DNA of 64,000 bases. It comes from Pseudomonas sp. FP2196 (GTDB lineage Bacteria > Pseudomonadota > Gammaproteobacteria > Pseudomonadales > Pseudomonadaceae). Below, piece by piece: positions 1 through 10,146 of the stretch. The notes under the pieces were generated by a model. That model had not been told where the DNA came from and ran no database searches. It saw only the letters and a program-made list of their open reading frames with translations. The DNA lies in assembly GCF_030687715.1 (NCBI RefSeq), contig NZ_CP117445.1, positions 3,461,501 through 3,525,500 on the forward strand. Reading direction: 5' to 3'. The position numbers and the translations under genes are program-made. The stretch's first letter is position 1, and each line of letters starts with the position of its first letter.

Positions 1-1889
1 CGGCCGATGGGCTTCTGATCGACCTGCACCAGGCGCTTGATCGACTCCAGTCCGGCGATGACCTGACCGCTGCTGACCTGCGGCGCGTCGTCCTCAAGGC
101 TGAGTTCTTCAGGTTCGGCATCAACGCTCGGCCGCCCCAGTTGCGCGCCGACCAATTCCAGTAAGGCCTGACTGACCAGACTCGACTTGCCGGAACCGGA
201 TACGCCGGTCACCGAGGTGAAGCAGCCCAAAGGAAATTCGGCGCTGAGATTACTCAGGTTATTGCGGCTGATGCCATCGAGTTTCAGCCAGCCCGATGGC
301 TTGCGCGCCGCCCGTGTCGGACGCTGCTGCTCAGCGAACAGATAAGCGCGGGTCTGCGATTGCTCGATGTCGGCCAGACCCGCTGGCGGGCCGCTGTACA
401 GGACCTGCCCACCCTTCTCACCCGCCGCCGGGCCAACGTCGATCAACCAGTCGGCGCGGCGCATGGTTTCCAGATCATGCTCGACCACAAACAGGGTGTT
501 GCCGTCAGCCTTCAACCGCTGCAAAGCCTCGAACAACGCCTCGCCGTCAGCTGGATGCAAACCGGCGGAGGGTTCGTCGAGCACGTAGATCACGCCGAAT
601 AACTGCGAGCCCAATTGCGTAGCCAGGCGCAAACGCTGCAACTCACCGGACGACAACGTCGGTGTGCTGCGCTCCAGTGCCAGATACCCCAATCCCAGAT
701 CGGTCAGCGTACTGACCCGCTCCAGCAGGTCTTCGGCAATGCGCTGCGCCGCCAGACGCTTTTCCAGCGACAGGTTCGGCGTATGACGCACATCCGGTGC
801 GCTGGCGTGGCCGCTTGCGCCGTGCGCAACGCGCTGCTGACGGGCCTCGCGGGTCTGCGCGTGACTCAAGGTATCGCCGGTTTCCTCGGCCTGTTCCAGA
901 TAACTGGCCGCCGCCACGGGTCTCAATACTTCGGCAACTTGCAGCAACGGCATCTGAGACAGTTCACCGATGTCGTAACCGGCAAACGTCACGGACAACG
1001 CTTCGCGCTTCAGGCGTTTGCCATCGCACAGCGGACAAGGACTGCCAAGCATGAACCGGGAAACGCGCTTCTTCATCAGCGCACTTTGCGAGTGGGTGAA
1101 CGTGTGCAGGATGTAGCGACGGGCGCCAGTGAACGTGCCCTGATAACTCGGTTCCATTTTGCGCTTGAGGGCGACGCGGGTTTCTTCTGGCGTCAGCCCG
1201 GCATACACCGGCACGGTCGGGGTTTCTTCGGTAAAGAGAATCCAGTCGCGTTGCTTTTTCGGCAGCTTGCGCCAGGGGATATCGACATCGATGCCCAGGG
1301 TCACGAGGATGTCGCGCAGGTTCTGCCCCTGCCAGGCCAACGGCCAGGAAGCGACGGCCCGTTGACGGATGGTCAGGTCTGGATCCGGCACCATCAGCGC
1401 TTCGGTGACTTCATATACCCGGCCCAGCCCATGACACTCTGGGCAGGCGCCCTGCGGGGTGTTCGGTGAAAAGTCCTCGGCGTACAACATCGCCTGACCC
1501 GGCGGATAACTGCCGGCGCGGGAATAAAGCATACGGATCAGACTCGACAACGTGGTCACGCTGCCCACCGACGAGCGTGTGCTTGGCGTACCGCGCTGCT
1601 GTTGCAGAGCCACAGCGGGCGGCAAGCCTTCAATAGAATCGACATCCGGCACACCCACCTGATCGATCAGCCGTCGCGCGTACGGCGCAACTGACTCGAA
1701 ATAGCGGCGCTGGGCTTCGGCATACAAGGTGGAAAACGCCAGCGACGACTTGCCCGAACCGGACACGCCGGTAAACACCACCAGCGCATCGCGGGGGATG
1801 TCGACGTCGACGTTCTTCAGATTGTGCTCACGGGCGCCGCGCACCCGAACCATACCGGCGGGTGCTTTGGAGGTGCGTTTGGAAGTCAT
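1..1889 (-). CDS. UvrA-family excinuclease ABC subunit A (UvrA2-like), 3' end outside window
   Basis: About 629 codons read from an ATG at 1889 to the window edge, so the C-terminus is missing. Seen: a Walker A (GVSGSGKSSL) near residue 41, zinc-finger cysteines (CPECHG and later CPLCDG), an ABC signature (LSSGELQRLRLA), a Walker B (YVLDEPSAGLHP), and a second Walker A (GVSGSGKSSL) near the edge. The chain passes almost directly from DSIEGLPPAVAL to the STRSSVGS segment, without the UvrB-binding insertion of canonical UvrA. This is typical of class II UvrA paralogs (UvrA2), which are linked to DNA-damage tolerance or drug resistance rather than core excision repair. The family call is firm; the class II call is inference. 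Confidence 0.93.
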   Translation of the reverse strand, partial: MTSKRTSKAPAGMVRVRGAREHNLKNVDVDIPRDALVVFTGVSGSGKSSLAFSTLYAEAQRRYFESVAPYARRLIDQVGVPDVDSIEGLPPAVALQQQRGTPSTRSSVGSVTTLSSLIRMLYSRAGSYPPGQAMLYAEDFSPNTPQGACPECHGLGRVYEVTEALMVPDPDLTIRQRAVASWPLAWQGQNLRDILVTLGIDVDIPWRKLPKKQRDWILFTEETPTVPVYAGLTPEETRVALKRKMEPSYQGTFTGARRYILHTFTHSQSALMKKRVSRFMLGSPCPLCDGKRLKREALSVTFAGYDIGELSQMPLLQVAEVLRPVAAASYLEQAEETGDTLSHAQTREARQQRVAHGASGHASAPDVRHTPNLSLEKRLAAQRIAEDLLERVSTLTDLGLGYLALERSTPTLSSGELQRLRLATQLGSQLFGVIYVLDEPSAGLHPADGEALFEALQRLKADGNTLFVVEHDLETMRRADWLIDVGPAAGEKGGQVLYSGPPAGLADIEQSQTRAYLFAEQQRPTRAARKPSGWLKLDGISRNNLSNLSAEFPLGCFTSVTGVSGSGKSSLVSQALLELVGAQLGRPSVDAEPEELSLEDDAPQVSSGQVIAGLESIKRLVQVDQKPIG

Positions 1890-1917
1890 CAGCCTGCCTT
1901 GGTGAGGGAGTTTTAGT

Positions 1918-4029
1918 TCAGTCGTTAAGCACCGCACGAATCATCTGCAATAGCGCTTCGGGGCCATAGGGTTTGCCCAGCAAATGAGTGTCGGGGCTGA
2001 GTTGGTGATTGCGCGAAATGATGTCGCGGGTGTGCCCCGAGGTGAACAGCACCGCCACCGGGGGTGCCTGCACCTTGGCCCAAGCGGCCAGATCGGAACT
2101 CTTGATCAACCCCGGCATGACCACGTCGGTGAAAATCAGATCGACATCGAAGCCTTCCAGCAGCATCTGCATGGCCACATCGCCGTTACCTGCGGTCAAC
2201 ACCCGGTAACCTTCTTCGCGCAACAACTCGACAGCCGAGGTGCGCACCGCGTCGTTGTCCTCGACCACCAGAATCGTCTCGTGACCACCTCTCTGATGAT
2301 TGTCGATGCTCGGTGACTCTTCGCGGATCGGCCGCAGGCTGCGCGGGAAATACAGCTGCACCCGCGTGCCCTCGCCGACCGTACTGTCAATCTCGACGTG
2401 CCCGCCACTTTGTTTGACGAAACCAAACACCATGCTCAGGCCCAGCCCGGTGCCCTGGCCGTCGGCCTTGGTGGTGAAGAATGGTTCAAACACCTGCTCC
2501 AGCATCTGCGACGGGATGCCGGGACCGGTATCGCTGACCGCCACCCGCACGAAATCGCCGGCACAGATACCTTTACCGACGCAAAACGTACTGTCGAGTC
2601 GGGTGTTGAGGGCGCTGAGGACAATGGTGCCCTCACCCTGCATCGCGTCCCGGGCGTTGATCGCCAGGTTGAGAATCGCGTTTTCCAGTTGATTGCGGTC
2701 GACGTTGATGTGCCACGCTTCTTGCGGCAACTGCATATCGATCTGAATGGTTTCGCCCAACGCCCGTTGCAATAACTCACCCACGCCGTCGAAGATCTGC
2801 TGCGGATTGCACACTATCGGTGATAGCGGCTGACGCCGCGCAAACGCAAGCAATTGCGAGGACAGCTTGGCACCGCGCTCGACTGCCGCCAGTGAGGCAC
2901 TGACGCGCCGTTGCACGTTGGCATTGTCCGGTTCATGGCGTGCCAGCAAGTGCAGGTTGCCAGCGATCACTTGCAGCAGGTTATTGAAGTCATGGGCCAC
3001 GCCGCCAGTCAGTCCGCCGATCGCTTCGAGCTTCTGCGACTGACGCAATTGCTCCTCGGCGGCCAGCCGCGCACCCACTTCACTGGTCACCCGTTGTTCG
3101 AGGTTACGGGTGAACTTGAGCAGGGATTCTTCGGCGTTCTTGCGCTCATGGATGTCGATCAATACGCCGGGAAAACGAAACGGTTCGCCCTGTTCGTTGA
3201 ACTCGCAGGCACCGCTGGCCAGCACCCACAGATAACTGCCATCGCTGCGCTTTACACGGTATTCGGCGTTGTAGGGCTCACCGGTCCGCATTGAATGGAC
3301 GACCCGCTCCTGCACCCAGTGCAAGTCATCGGGGTGGATGCGCGAGCGAGCGACGTCTTGCGCCAGGTTGCTCAAATCCTGGTTGGGTGGATAAGAGAAG
3401 GTGCGGGCGAAACGTTCGTCTGCCGACATCGTGTCGCTTTTCACATCCCAGACAAACGAGCCAAGCAAGGCGCCGGCATTCAATGCCAGACGCACCCGTT
3501 CGTTATCGGCGCGGTAGGCATCTTCGGCGGCCTGACGCAGGTGCTCGGCAACCACCCGTTCAGTGGTTTCCACCACCATCGCCATCACACCGGCAGGCGC
3601 GCCCGTGTCGTCGGCCACGGGGCTGTAATACAGATCCATCCAGACGTCTTCGGGCACGCCATCGCGCAGTAATACCAGTTCCTTGTTGCGGTAAGACAAG
3701 GTGCCACCGGCCAGACATGTATCCACCACATGCCGGTTGAACTCGGCGACTTCCGGCCAGCCCAGTTCCACCGGTGTACCAAGCAGGTACGGATGCCGGC
3801 CACCAGCGAACTCGGAATAACCGTCGTTGTAGATCATGTAGCCAGCGCGGCCCCACAGCATGACCATCGGCAACGGCGAAGCGAGCAGCATTTGCACGGC
3901 GCTGCGCAAGCTGGTGGGCCATGCATCCAGCGGCCCCAGTTCAGTCTGGCTCCAGTCGAACGCACAAATGCGCCCGGCCATTTCGCCTTTCCAGCCGTCA
4001 CAACCGTGGCTATCGAATAAAAACTGCAT
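1918..4029 (-). CDS. PAS-domain hybrid sensor histidine kinase with C-terminal receiver
   Basis: 703 aa, no membrane segment seen, so probably cytoplasmic. Order: N-terminal PAS-like domain (about 20-155, PAS_4 type), second PAS/PAC domain (about 180-295, with HPDD and a YLWV segment), short coiled coil, HisKA with phospho-acceptor His346 in GGVAHDFNNLL, HATPase (about 455-570, with DTGPGIP and GTGLGLSMV), and a receiver (about 585-700, ILVVEDND, likely phospho-Asp in LIFTDVVMPG). The HDFNN H-box is typical of soluble hybrid kinases. The gene stands alone between a UvrA-like gene and a GntR regulator, and no cognate output regulator is visible. The signal is unknown. Confidence 0.92.
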   Translation of the reverse strand: MQFLFDSHGCDGWKGEMAGRICAFDWSQTELGPLDAWPTSLRSAVQMLLASPLPMVMLWGRAGYMIYNDGYSEFAGGRHPYLLGTPVELGWPEVAEFNRHVVDTCLAGGTLSYRNKELVLLRDGVPEDVWMDLYYSPVADDTGAPAGVMAMVVETTERVVAEHLRQAAEDAYRADNERVRLALNAGALLGSFVWDVKSDTMSADERFARTFSYPPNQDLSNLAQDVARSRIHPDDLHWVQERVVHSMRTGEPYNAEYRVKRSDGSYLWVLASGACEFNEQGEPFRFPGVLIDIHERKNAEESLLKFTRNLEQRVTSEVGARLAAEEQLRQSQKLEAIGGLTGGVAHDFNNLLQVIAGNLHLLARHEPDNANVQRRVSASLAAVERGAKLSSQLLAFARRQPLSPIVCNPQQIFDGVGELLQRALGETIQIDMQLPQEAWHINVDRNQLENAILNLAINARDAMQGEGTIVLSALNTRLDSTFCVGKGICAGDFVRVAVSDTGPGIPSQMLEQVFEPFFTTKADGQGTGLGLSMVFGFVKQSGGHVEIDSTVGEGTRVQLYFPRSLRPIREESPSIDNHQRGGHETILVVEDNDAVRTSAVELLREEGYRVLTAGNGDVAMQMLLEGFDVDLIFTDVVMPGLIKSSDLAAWAKVQAPPVAVLFTSGHTRDIISRNHQLSPDTHLLGKPYGPEALLQMIRAVLND

Positions 4030-4164
4030 CGGTTGACTCGGTATCCTGTGCTGATTGCCCGATAAACCGCGACGCCTGAAGGACGCGATGCCCGTCTGTT
4101 TCGAGCATCGCCGATGCGTATTGGTTTCATTAGATGTATAGCCGATTTCAGACGCCGTTCAGGT

Positions 4165-4854
4165 TTATACGCCGATCAGATGTTTGAGCGGATGGTAGCC
4201 AGTTTTCATTTTGGCGGCGACGTCAAGAATGGCCTTCTCGATACCGTTCAGGTGCACGCAGATCAGTTCGATGGCGGCACTCTGATTGCCGGCCTCGATG
4301 TACTCGATCAAGCGCAGGTGTTCATTGTCGCGGCAGGCTTGGTGGCTGTCGTCATCCAGTGCGGCAATGTACAGCGAGGCGCGGGAAATCAGCTTCTGGA
4401 ACCAGTCGAGCAGCACCGGATTATTCAGGCTGCGGGCAAGCTTTAGGTGGAACTCGCCGAGCAGGTAGATCAGTCGCTCGTGATCACCGGCCTCATGGGC
4501 TTGATCTTCCAGCAGCAAGTGTTCACGCAGGACCTGCATGGCGGCGATGTCTTTACGTCGGCATAGCTCGGTGACAATGCCGATCTCGATCAGGCGCCGG
4601 GTTTCAAACAGCGAGCGAATCTCTTCGTTACTGGGCAACGAAACCGATGCGCCTTTATTGGGCTCGGTAGTAACCAGTCCGTCGGCCTCCAAATGCTTGA
4701 GCGCGGCGCGCACCGACGTGCGGCTGACATTAAACAACTCTGCCAGCGAAGCCTCGCCCAGTTTCATCCCCGGGCGCAGCGAACGCTTGCTGATCGCCTC
4801 GTAAACCCCTTGGTAGACGCGGTCGACGGTGGTTTCCGGTTTCTTCTCGGTCAC
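4165..4854 (-). CDS. GntR-family transcriptional regulator, FCD subfamily
   Basis: 230 aa from a GTG start at 4854, chosen because AAGGAG lies 6-7 nt upstream; the longer reading frame to 4986 has no comparable ribosome-binding site. The N-terminal winged helix (about 10-75; SLAELFNVSRTSVRAALKHL) is followed by an all-helical FCD ligand domain with the usual scattered Asp/His/Arg residues (ETRRLIEIG, HLKLA). FCD regulators generally bind small organic acids and control catabolic or transport genes. No catabolic operon adjoins this gene, so the target and ligand cannot be inferred. Confidence 0.9.
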   Translation of the reverse strand: MTEKKPETTVDRVYQGVYEAISKRSLRPGMKLGEASLAELFNVSRTSVRAALKHLEADGLVTTEPNKGASVSLPSNEEIRSLFETRRLIEIGIVTELCRRKDIAAMQVLREHLLLEDQAHEAGDHERLIYLLGEFHLKLARSLNNPVLLDWFQKLISRASLYIAALDDDSHQACRDNEHLRLIEYIEAGNQSAAIELICVHLNGIEKAILDVAAKMKTGYHPLKHLIGV

Positions 4855-4985
4855 TCGAAAGCTCCTTCCGTGCTGGCCACGTTGCCGTGGCGCATGAACT
4901 GTCGCGCAGGATATCGCCTTCGGCCGCAAGATGCAGGGTCTTGATTGCAAGTCGATATCGAAGAAAGCCGAGAAGTGTCCGGGCA

Positions 4986-5060
4986 AAAAAAATCGCAGCC
5001 TGTTGCCGCTTCTCGCAAATGTATTTACAAGAAGCGACCGCAGGCTGCGATCTTTTGATC
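4986..5060. repeat. REP-type inverted repeat, possible terminator
   Basis: Two long imperfectly complementary arms (about 4990-5013 and 5029-5055) built on the ATCGCAGCCTG / CAGGCTGCGAT REP core, with an A-run on one side and TTTT on the other. It lies just downstream of the minus-strand DUF799 gene and could end that transcript. The sequence matches the REP family elsewhere in the window. Confidence 0.7.
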
Positions 5061-5067
5061 TTCGCTG

Positions 5068-5727
5068 TCAGTCCGTGCCGTACTTAGGCGAACGTGGCCC
5101 GTACAGCAGGCCCGCCGGATGTCCGGCCGACAATAGACGATTGCTGGCGACACCGGCAATCGGATAACCGGCGTCGGTAGAACTGTTGATGATCTGCTTT
5201 ACCGCTGCGGTAATCAGCATCCCCACCAGGCCACCCGCGTTACCGTTGTTACCCTCTTCGCTCGAGGCCCGCGCCGAACCGGTCCACAGCGTGGTGCCGG
5301 ACTTCAGATCGACCAGTCTGGCGGTAGCGGTCACTGCGGTTTCGCTGCTTATCACCATGTAACGCGTACCGTACTCGGTCACGGTGATGTACAGCGCCGC
5401 ATCAGCGCCGAAGATTTCCTTCAGCTTGTTGGGCGGTGCCTGGTGGATATCATCCGGCGTGGTCAGGCCGTTCTGGCGGAACGTCTCGTCAACCAGCGCG
5501 ATCGGCAGCACGTAGTAACCGGCCTCGGCCAGCGGAAACGTCACTTGCGACAACAGGCTGTAGGAGGCCTTGACGTCCGGCGAGGTGTTCAGCGGCGGCA
5601 GCACCAGAATGCTCTTCGGACGCGCTTGCTTGTACGCCGAGTAATCCACGGTCTTGGGTTTTACGCAGCCACCCAGAAGGGTTAGCGCCAGCACGCCCAT
5701 CAGCAGTTTCACTGCACGCGGCATCAT
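5068..5727 (-). CDS. DUF799 / GNA1162-family putative lipoprotein
   Basis: 219 aa. The N-terminus is a lipoprotein signal (KLLMGVLALTLLGGC; lipobox LGGC), so the mature protein is probably lipid-anchored and periplasmic. The body resembles DUF799, whose member GNA1162 of Neisseria is an outer-membrane lipoprotein with a TolB-N-like fold. It overlaps the upstream DUF4810 gene by ATGA and is last in a three-gene operon after a CsgG-like gene. This set recurs in Gram-negative genomes and is thought to form an envelope complex; the function is not established. Confidence 0.88.
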   Translation of the reverse strand: MMPRAVKLLMGVLALTLLGGCVKPKTVDYSAYKQARPKSILVLPPLNTSPDVKASYSLLSQVTFPLAEAGYYVLPIALVDETFRQNGLTTPDDIHQAPPNKLKEIFGADAALYITVTEYGTRYMVISSETAVTATARLVDLKSGTTLWTGSARASSEEGNNGNAGGLVGMLITAAVKQIINSSTDAGYPIAGVASNRLLSAGHPAGLLYGPRSPKYGTD

Positions 5728-6092
5728 TTGGCGTCTCCGGTCTTGGCGTTTTTAAGCAGGAAATCCATGTACGTGCCGGACTCGGGAAACAGGGTCTTTT
5801 CGGTACGGAACTGCTGCACCATCTGATCGTCCTTACCCATGCTCAGGTACAGCAGACCGAGGTGTGCGTGGTAACCCGGCGGCACGGCCTTACCTGTGGA
5901 ACGGATCTTCTGCAGGTCGGCTTCCAGTGCTTCAGCCTGGGCTTCTTTCGGTGTTTCGCTTTTGAAGTATTCGTAGACCTGGGGTTCGTAGCCTTCCCAC
6001 TGGTACAGGGTTTGCGGGCCGGCGCAACCAGCCAGCAAGGCGCTGGCGGCCAGCGTCAGGGTCATCAGCGACCGCGACAGAGTCAAATTCAT
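5724..6092 (-). CDS. DUF4810 lipoprotein
   Basis: 122 aa with a clear lipoprotein signal peptide (LAASALLAGC). The mature part has the short helical, tetratricopeptide-like region typical of DUF4810 (LYQWEGYEP, then HLGLLYLSMGKDDQMV). AAGGAG lies about 9 nt before the ATG at 6092. It sits between the CsgG-like and DUF799 genes and overlaps the latter by 4 nt, so the three products are probably made together and act together in the envelope. Confidence 0.88.
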   Translation of the reverse strand: MNLTLSRSLMTLTLAASALLAGCAGPQTLYQWEGYEPQVYEYFKSETPKEAQAEALEADLQKIRSTGKAVPPGYHAHLGLLYLSMGKDDQMVQQFRTEKTLFPESGTYMDFLLKNAKTGDAK

Positions 6093-6121
6093 GGGTTGTT
6101 GCTCCTTGCAATGGGCGTCGA

Positions 6122-6814
6122 TCAGTTGCCCGGTTTCCAGGCACCGGCGTTCATGCCATCAACCAGACGACTGATCGCCTCGCGCATGGCCAGATCCAGG
6201 ACTTTGCCGTTGAGGGTGGAGTCGTATGCAGCGGTGCCGCCGAAGCCGATGATTTCGCGATTGGACAAGGCGTATTCGCCGGCGCCCTGGGTCGAATACA
6301 CCACTTCCGAAGTGCTGATATTGACGATGTTCAGGTTGACTTTGGCGTAAGCCACTTGAGTTTTGCCGCGACCGAGAATGCCGAACAACTGGTGGTCGCC
6401 GGTCTCTTTACGACCGAATTCGGTGACATCACCGGTAACCACGTAATCAGCGCCTTTGAGGCGCTGGGCCTGGCCCTTGATCGCTGCTTCCTGCTGGATT
6501 TCGCCCATGTTGTCGCGATCCAGCACGGAGAAACGATTGGTCTGCTGCAAGTGCGTGATCAGGATGGTCTTGGCCTGACCACCAAGACGGTCGACGCCGT
6601 CGGAGAAGATCCCGCGCATATAGCTGGAGCGGTTATCGAACTTGCCCACGGCCATCGGCACGCGAACGCCAGTCCAGACTTGCGTGGCGCTTTCAACCTT
6701 GGCCACCGGCAGCGCGCGGGAGCTTTCGGTCGCGCAACCGGCGAGCGTGCCGGCGATTGTGCCGAGCACGGCAATCGCAACGCCTGAAACCAGCATCCGG
6801 GAGATCATTCTCAC
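6122..6814 (-). CDS. CsgG/HfaB-family lipoprotein, first gene of an envelope operon
   Basis: About 230 aa. A GTG at 6814 is preferred because AAGGA lies about 8 nt upstream; an ATG at 6808 is the alternative. The start is followed by a lipoprotein signal (VLGTIAGTLAGC). The rest fits the CsgG fold: IGVPMAVGKF-like strand near the start, GIFSDGVDRL, TNRFSVLDRDN, and VVTGDVTEFGRKE. CsgG proteins form outer-membrane secretion pores or lipoprotein complexes. There are no curli genes nearby, so a role in curli export is unlikely. The two downstream lipoproteins (DUF4810, DUF799) are the usual companions of this non-curli subgroup. Confidence 0.88.
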   Translation of the reverse strand: MRMISRMLVSGVAIAVLGTIAGTLAGCATESSRALPVAKVESATQVWTGVRVPMAVGKFDNRSSYMRGIFSDGVDRLGGQAKTILITHLQQTNRFSVLDRDNMGEIQQEAAIKGQAQRLKGADYVVTGDVTEFGRKETGDHQLFGILGRGKTQVAYAKVNLNIVNISTSEVVYSTQGAGEYALSNREIIGFGGTAAYDSTLNGKVLDLAMREAISRLVDGMNAGAWKPGN

Positions 6815-6960
6815 TGAGTATTTCCTTCTTGAAAAACGGGGGTGTCCCGGCACAGCAACGCGGTGGGGAGCGGAAAAGGGGCGGCATTATGACAAAGTGC
6901 CATCATTGATGACAGGCTTTTTTGACGCCAGCAAATTGGCTGCTCATCTCGCAGTGTCTC

Positions 6961-7057
6961 CTGTAGGAGGGAGCCTGGTCGCGACAGGTATTCGTCAGCC
7001 AAACATTGATGGTCTGACACACTGCCATCGCGAGCAGGCTCACTCCTCTCCTACAGG
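6961..7057. repeat. REP-like inverted pair between CsgG operon and dnaE2
   Basis: Two arms, a GGGAGCCTGGTCGCGA form near 6967 and a TCGCGAGCAGGCTCACTCC form ending near 7049, imperfectly complementary. Same family as the perfect inverted pair at 12900-12981. The 6815-7068 gap holds no other feature I recognise apart from the upstream region of the CsgG-like gene. Confidence 0.65.
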
Positions 7058-7068
7058 GGGTGTGCTGA

Positions 7069-10000
7069 TCAGTGGAAATCGCGGCTCTGCACGCGGATGC
7101 CGTTGAGTAGCGGACTCAGGTCGCTCAGGCGGCCGGCGATCAGGTGGCGCACATCGCCCTCGCGCTCCCAGCGGCCATCGACCTTGAGCAGTTGCGAGCC
7201 GACCAGCACCTGGCGCTGACGCTCGGCCAGGTCGCGCCAGACCACTACGTTGACGTTGCCAAACTCGTCCTCAAGGGTGACAAACGTCACGCCGCTGGCA
7301 GTACCCGGTCGTTGCCGGCCTGTCACCAGTCCGGCAATGCTGACCGGGCGACCATGCTCAATGTCGAGCAACTCTTGTGAACTGCGGCAACGCCGCGCCT
7401 TCAGTTCATCGCGCAACAGCGCCAACGGATGCGGCCCCAGGGTGGTGCCGACCGTCGTGTAATCGGCGTGCAGATCTTCACCGACACTGGGCTTGGGTAG
7501 CACCACGTCAGGCTCTTCCTGACTCGGCAACCCGGCAAACAAACCCAGCTGTTTCTGCACCCCGGCCACCTCCCAACGGGCCCGATGGCGGTGACCGGCC
7601 AGGCCGCGCAACGCCCCGGAATCTGCCAACAGCGCCTGCGCCCGACTGTCGAGTGCGGCCCGTTCACCCAAATCGGCAACATCGGCAAATGCCCCGCGCA
7701 TCCGCGCCGCTTCAATGCGTCGGGCATCGTCCTCGCGAAACCCCTTGATCATGCGCAGCCCCATGCGAATCGCCGGTTGTGCGCCGGTGATCGGTTCCAG
7801 GCTGCAATCCCAGTCACTGGCGCGCACGTCCACCGGGCGGATCTGCAATTGATGCCGGCGCGCGTCCTGGAGAATCTGGTCGGGGCTGTAGAAGCCCATC
7901 GGCCAACTGTTGATCAGCGCACAGGCGAACGCCGCCGGTTCGTGGCACTTGAGCCAGCAACTGGCGTAGGTCAGCAAGGCGAAACTGGCGGCATGGGACT
8001 CGGGAAACCCGTAACTGCCGAAGCCTTTGATCTGCTCGAAAATCTGCGCGGCGAACTCCGGCGTGTAGCCGTTTTTCTTCATGCCGGCGGCGAGTCGCTC
8101 CTTGTGCGGCTCAAGCCCGCCGTGACGCTTCCACGCGGCCATGGAGCGGCGCAACTGATCGGCCTCGCCGGGGCTGTAGTCGGCGGCGACGATGGCGATC
8201 TGCATCACTTGCTCCTGAAACAGCGGCACGCCGAGGGTGCGTTTGAGCACCACTTCCAGTTCCGGTGACGGATAGGTTTCCGGCTCTTCCTTGTTCCGCC
8301 GGCGCAGGTACGGATGGACCATGCCGCCCTGAATCGGGCCCGGCCGGACGATGGCCACCTCGATCACCAGATCGTAGAACTTCGCCGGTCTCAGGCGTGG
8401 CAGCATCGACATCTGTGCGCGGGACTCGATCTGGAACACGCCGATGGTGTCGGCGCGGCTGATCATGTCGTAGGTCGGTTTGTCTTCGGCCGGAATCGTC
8501 GCCAGTGTCAGATCCAGATGGCGATGACGGCGCAGCAGATCGAAACAGCGGCGAATCGCGCTGAGCATGCCCAACGCGAGGATGTCGACCTTAAGCAACC
8601 CGACCGCATCAAGGTCGTCCTTGTCCCACTGAATGATCGTGCGGTCGGCCATGGCGGCATTTTCCACCGGCACCAGACTGTCCAGCGGTTGCTCGGAAAT
8701 CACGAAACCACCGGGGTGTTGCGACAGGTGCCGGGGGAAGCCGATCAGCTGCCCGGTCAGGCTCAGCACTCGACGCAACACCGGGCTGTCGGGGTCGAAC
8801 CCGCCTTCAAGCAGGCGTGCCACTGGCGGTGTTTCATCGCTCCAATGGCCGCAGCAATCGGCTAGCGCGTTGATTTGATCCGGCGGCAGGCCCAACGCCT
8901 TGGCCACATCGCGCACCGCACCGGCGGCGTGATAAGTGCTGACCACCGCTGTCAGCGCCGCGCGATGGCGGCCGTAACGGCGGAACACGTATTGCAGGAC
9001 TTCCTCGCGGCGTTCGTGCTCGAAATCAACGTCGATGTCCGGCGGCTCGTTACGCTCTTTCGACATGAAGCGTTCGAACAGCAGCGTGGTGCGATCCGGG
9101 TCGATTTCGGTGATGCCCAAGGCAAAACACACTGCCGAGTTGGCCGCCGAACCCCGCCCCTGACAGAGAATGTGCTGCTCGCGGGCAAAGCGCACCACGT
9201 CATGTACGGTGAGGAAGTAGCTTTCGTAGCCGAGTTCGGCGATCAACGCGAGCTCATCGTCGATCTGCTTGAGCACTTTGGCCTGCGGCCCTTTCGGCCA
9301 GCGCCAGGCGATGCCTTCTTCGGTCAGGTGGCGCAACCAGGAACTGGCGCTGTGCCCGTCCGGCACCAGCTCTTTGGGATATTGATAACGCAACTGGCCC
9401 AGATCGAAGGTGCAGCGCCGGGCAAGGCTTACCGATTCTTCCAGCAATGCTTGCGGATATAACTCGCGCAACACGTCGAGACTGCGCAAATGCCGCTCGC
9501 CATTGGGGTGCAGGCGCAATCCGGCTTCGGCCACCGGGACGTGATGACGGATCGCAGTCATGGTGTCCTGCAAGGCGCGCCGGCCACGGGCGTGCATGTG
9601 CACATCGCCGCTGGCCACAGGCGGAATGTGCAGCTCGCCAGCCAGACTCAACAACCTCGCCAAGCGTTGATGATCGTCCTGCCCGCGATGCAACTGCACC
9701 GCCAGCCACAGCCGTTCGCCGAAGGTTTGCTTGAGCCAACGGCCCTCCTCCACTTCATTCAGCGAGTCCGGCACCCACAACACCAGCAAGCCGGGCAGTC
9801 CTTCGTTGAAGTCCTCGCGCAGCACTTGATACTGGCCCTTTTGCGTACGCCGCCGGGCGCGGGTGATCAAGCCGCAGAGTGCCTGGTAACCCTCAAGATT
9901 CTCCACCAGCAGCACCAGTTTCGGGCCGTTGTCGATACGAATCTCGCTGCCGATGATCAGCGGCAGCTCAACGGATTTCGCCGCTTGCCAGGCACGCACA

Positions 10001-10146
10001 ATCCCGGCCAGGGTGCATTCATCGGTGATCGCCAGGGCTTGATAACCGTGGGTTTTCGCCCGCTGGAACAGTTCCAGCGCACTGGATGCACCGCGCTGGA
10101 AACTGAAGTTCGACAGGCAATGCAATTCGGCATAGCCATCGCTCAT
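7069..10146 (-). CDS. dnaE2: Error-prone DNA polymerase, alpha subunit type
   Basis: 1025 aa from an ATG at 10146 that overlaps the imuB stop; the frame remains open further upstream but inside imuB. The N-terminus is a PHP domain ([24 protein letters not shown]). The C-family polymerase core follows, with the catalytic acidic motif [14 protein letters not shown] and the [10 protein letters not shown] segment, then helix-hairpin-helix and OB-fold regions near the end ([14 protein letters not shown]). DnaE2 carries out translesion synthesis together with ImuB, and is induced by DNA damage. It is the last gene of the lexA2-imuA-imuB-dnaE2 cassette. Length and motifs are normal for the family. 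Confidence 0.97.
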   Translation of the reverse strand: MSDGYAELHCLSNFSFQRGASSALELFQRAKTHGYQALAITDECTLAGIVRAWQAAKSVELPLIIGSEIRIDNGPKLVLLVENLEGYQALCGLITRARRRTQKGQYQVLREDFNEGLPGLLVLWVPDSLNEVEEGRWLKQTFGERLWLAVQLHRGQDDHQRLARLLSLAGELHIPPVASGDVHMHARGRRALQDTMTAIRHHVPVAEAGLRLHPNGERHLRSLDVLRELYPQALLEESVSLARRCTFDLGQLRYQYPKELVPDGHSASSWLRHLTEEGIAWRWPKGPQAKVLKQIDDELALIAELGYESYFLTVHDVVRFAREQHILCQGRGSAANSAVCFALGITEIDPDRTTLLFERFMSKERNEPPDIDVDFEHERREEVLQYVFRRYGRHRAALTAVVSTYHAAGAVRDVAKALGLPPDQINALADCCGHWSDETPPVARLLEGGFDPDSPVLRRVLSLTGQLIGFPRHLSQHPGGFVISEQPLDSLVPVENAAMADRTIIQWDKDDLDAVGLLKVDILALGMLSAIRRCFDLLRRHRHLDLTLATIPAEDKPTYDMISRADTIGVFQIESRAQMSMLPRLRPAKFYDLVIEVAIVRPGPIQGGMVHPYLRRRNKEEPETYPSPELEVVLKRTLGVPLFQEQVMQIAIVAADYSPGEADQLRRSMAAWKRHGGLEPHKERLAAGMKKNGYTPEFAAQIFEQIKGFGSYGFPESHAASFALLTYASCWLKCHEPAAFACALINSWPMGFYSPDQILQDARRHQLQIRPVDVRASDWDCSLEPITGAQPAIRMGLRMIKGFREDDARRIEAARMRGAFADVADLGERAALDSRAQALLADSGALRGLAGHRHRARWEVAGVQKQLGLFAGLPSQEEPDVVLPKPSVGEDLHADYTTVGTTLGPHPLALLRDELKARRCRSSQELLDIEHGRPVSIAGLVTGRQRPGTASGVTFVTLEDEFGNVNVVVWRDLAERQRQVLVGSQLLKVDGRWEREGDVRHLIAGRLSDLSPLLNGIRVQSRDFH

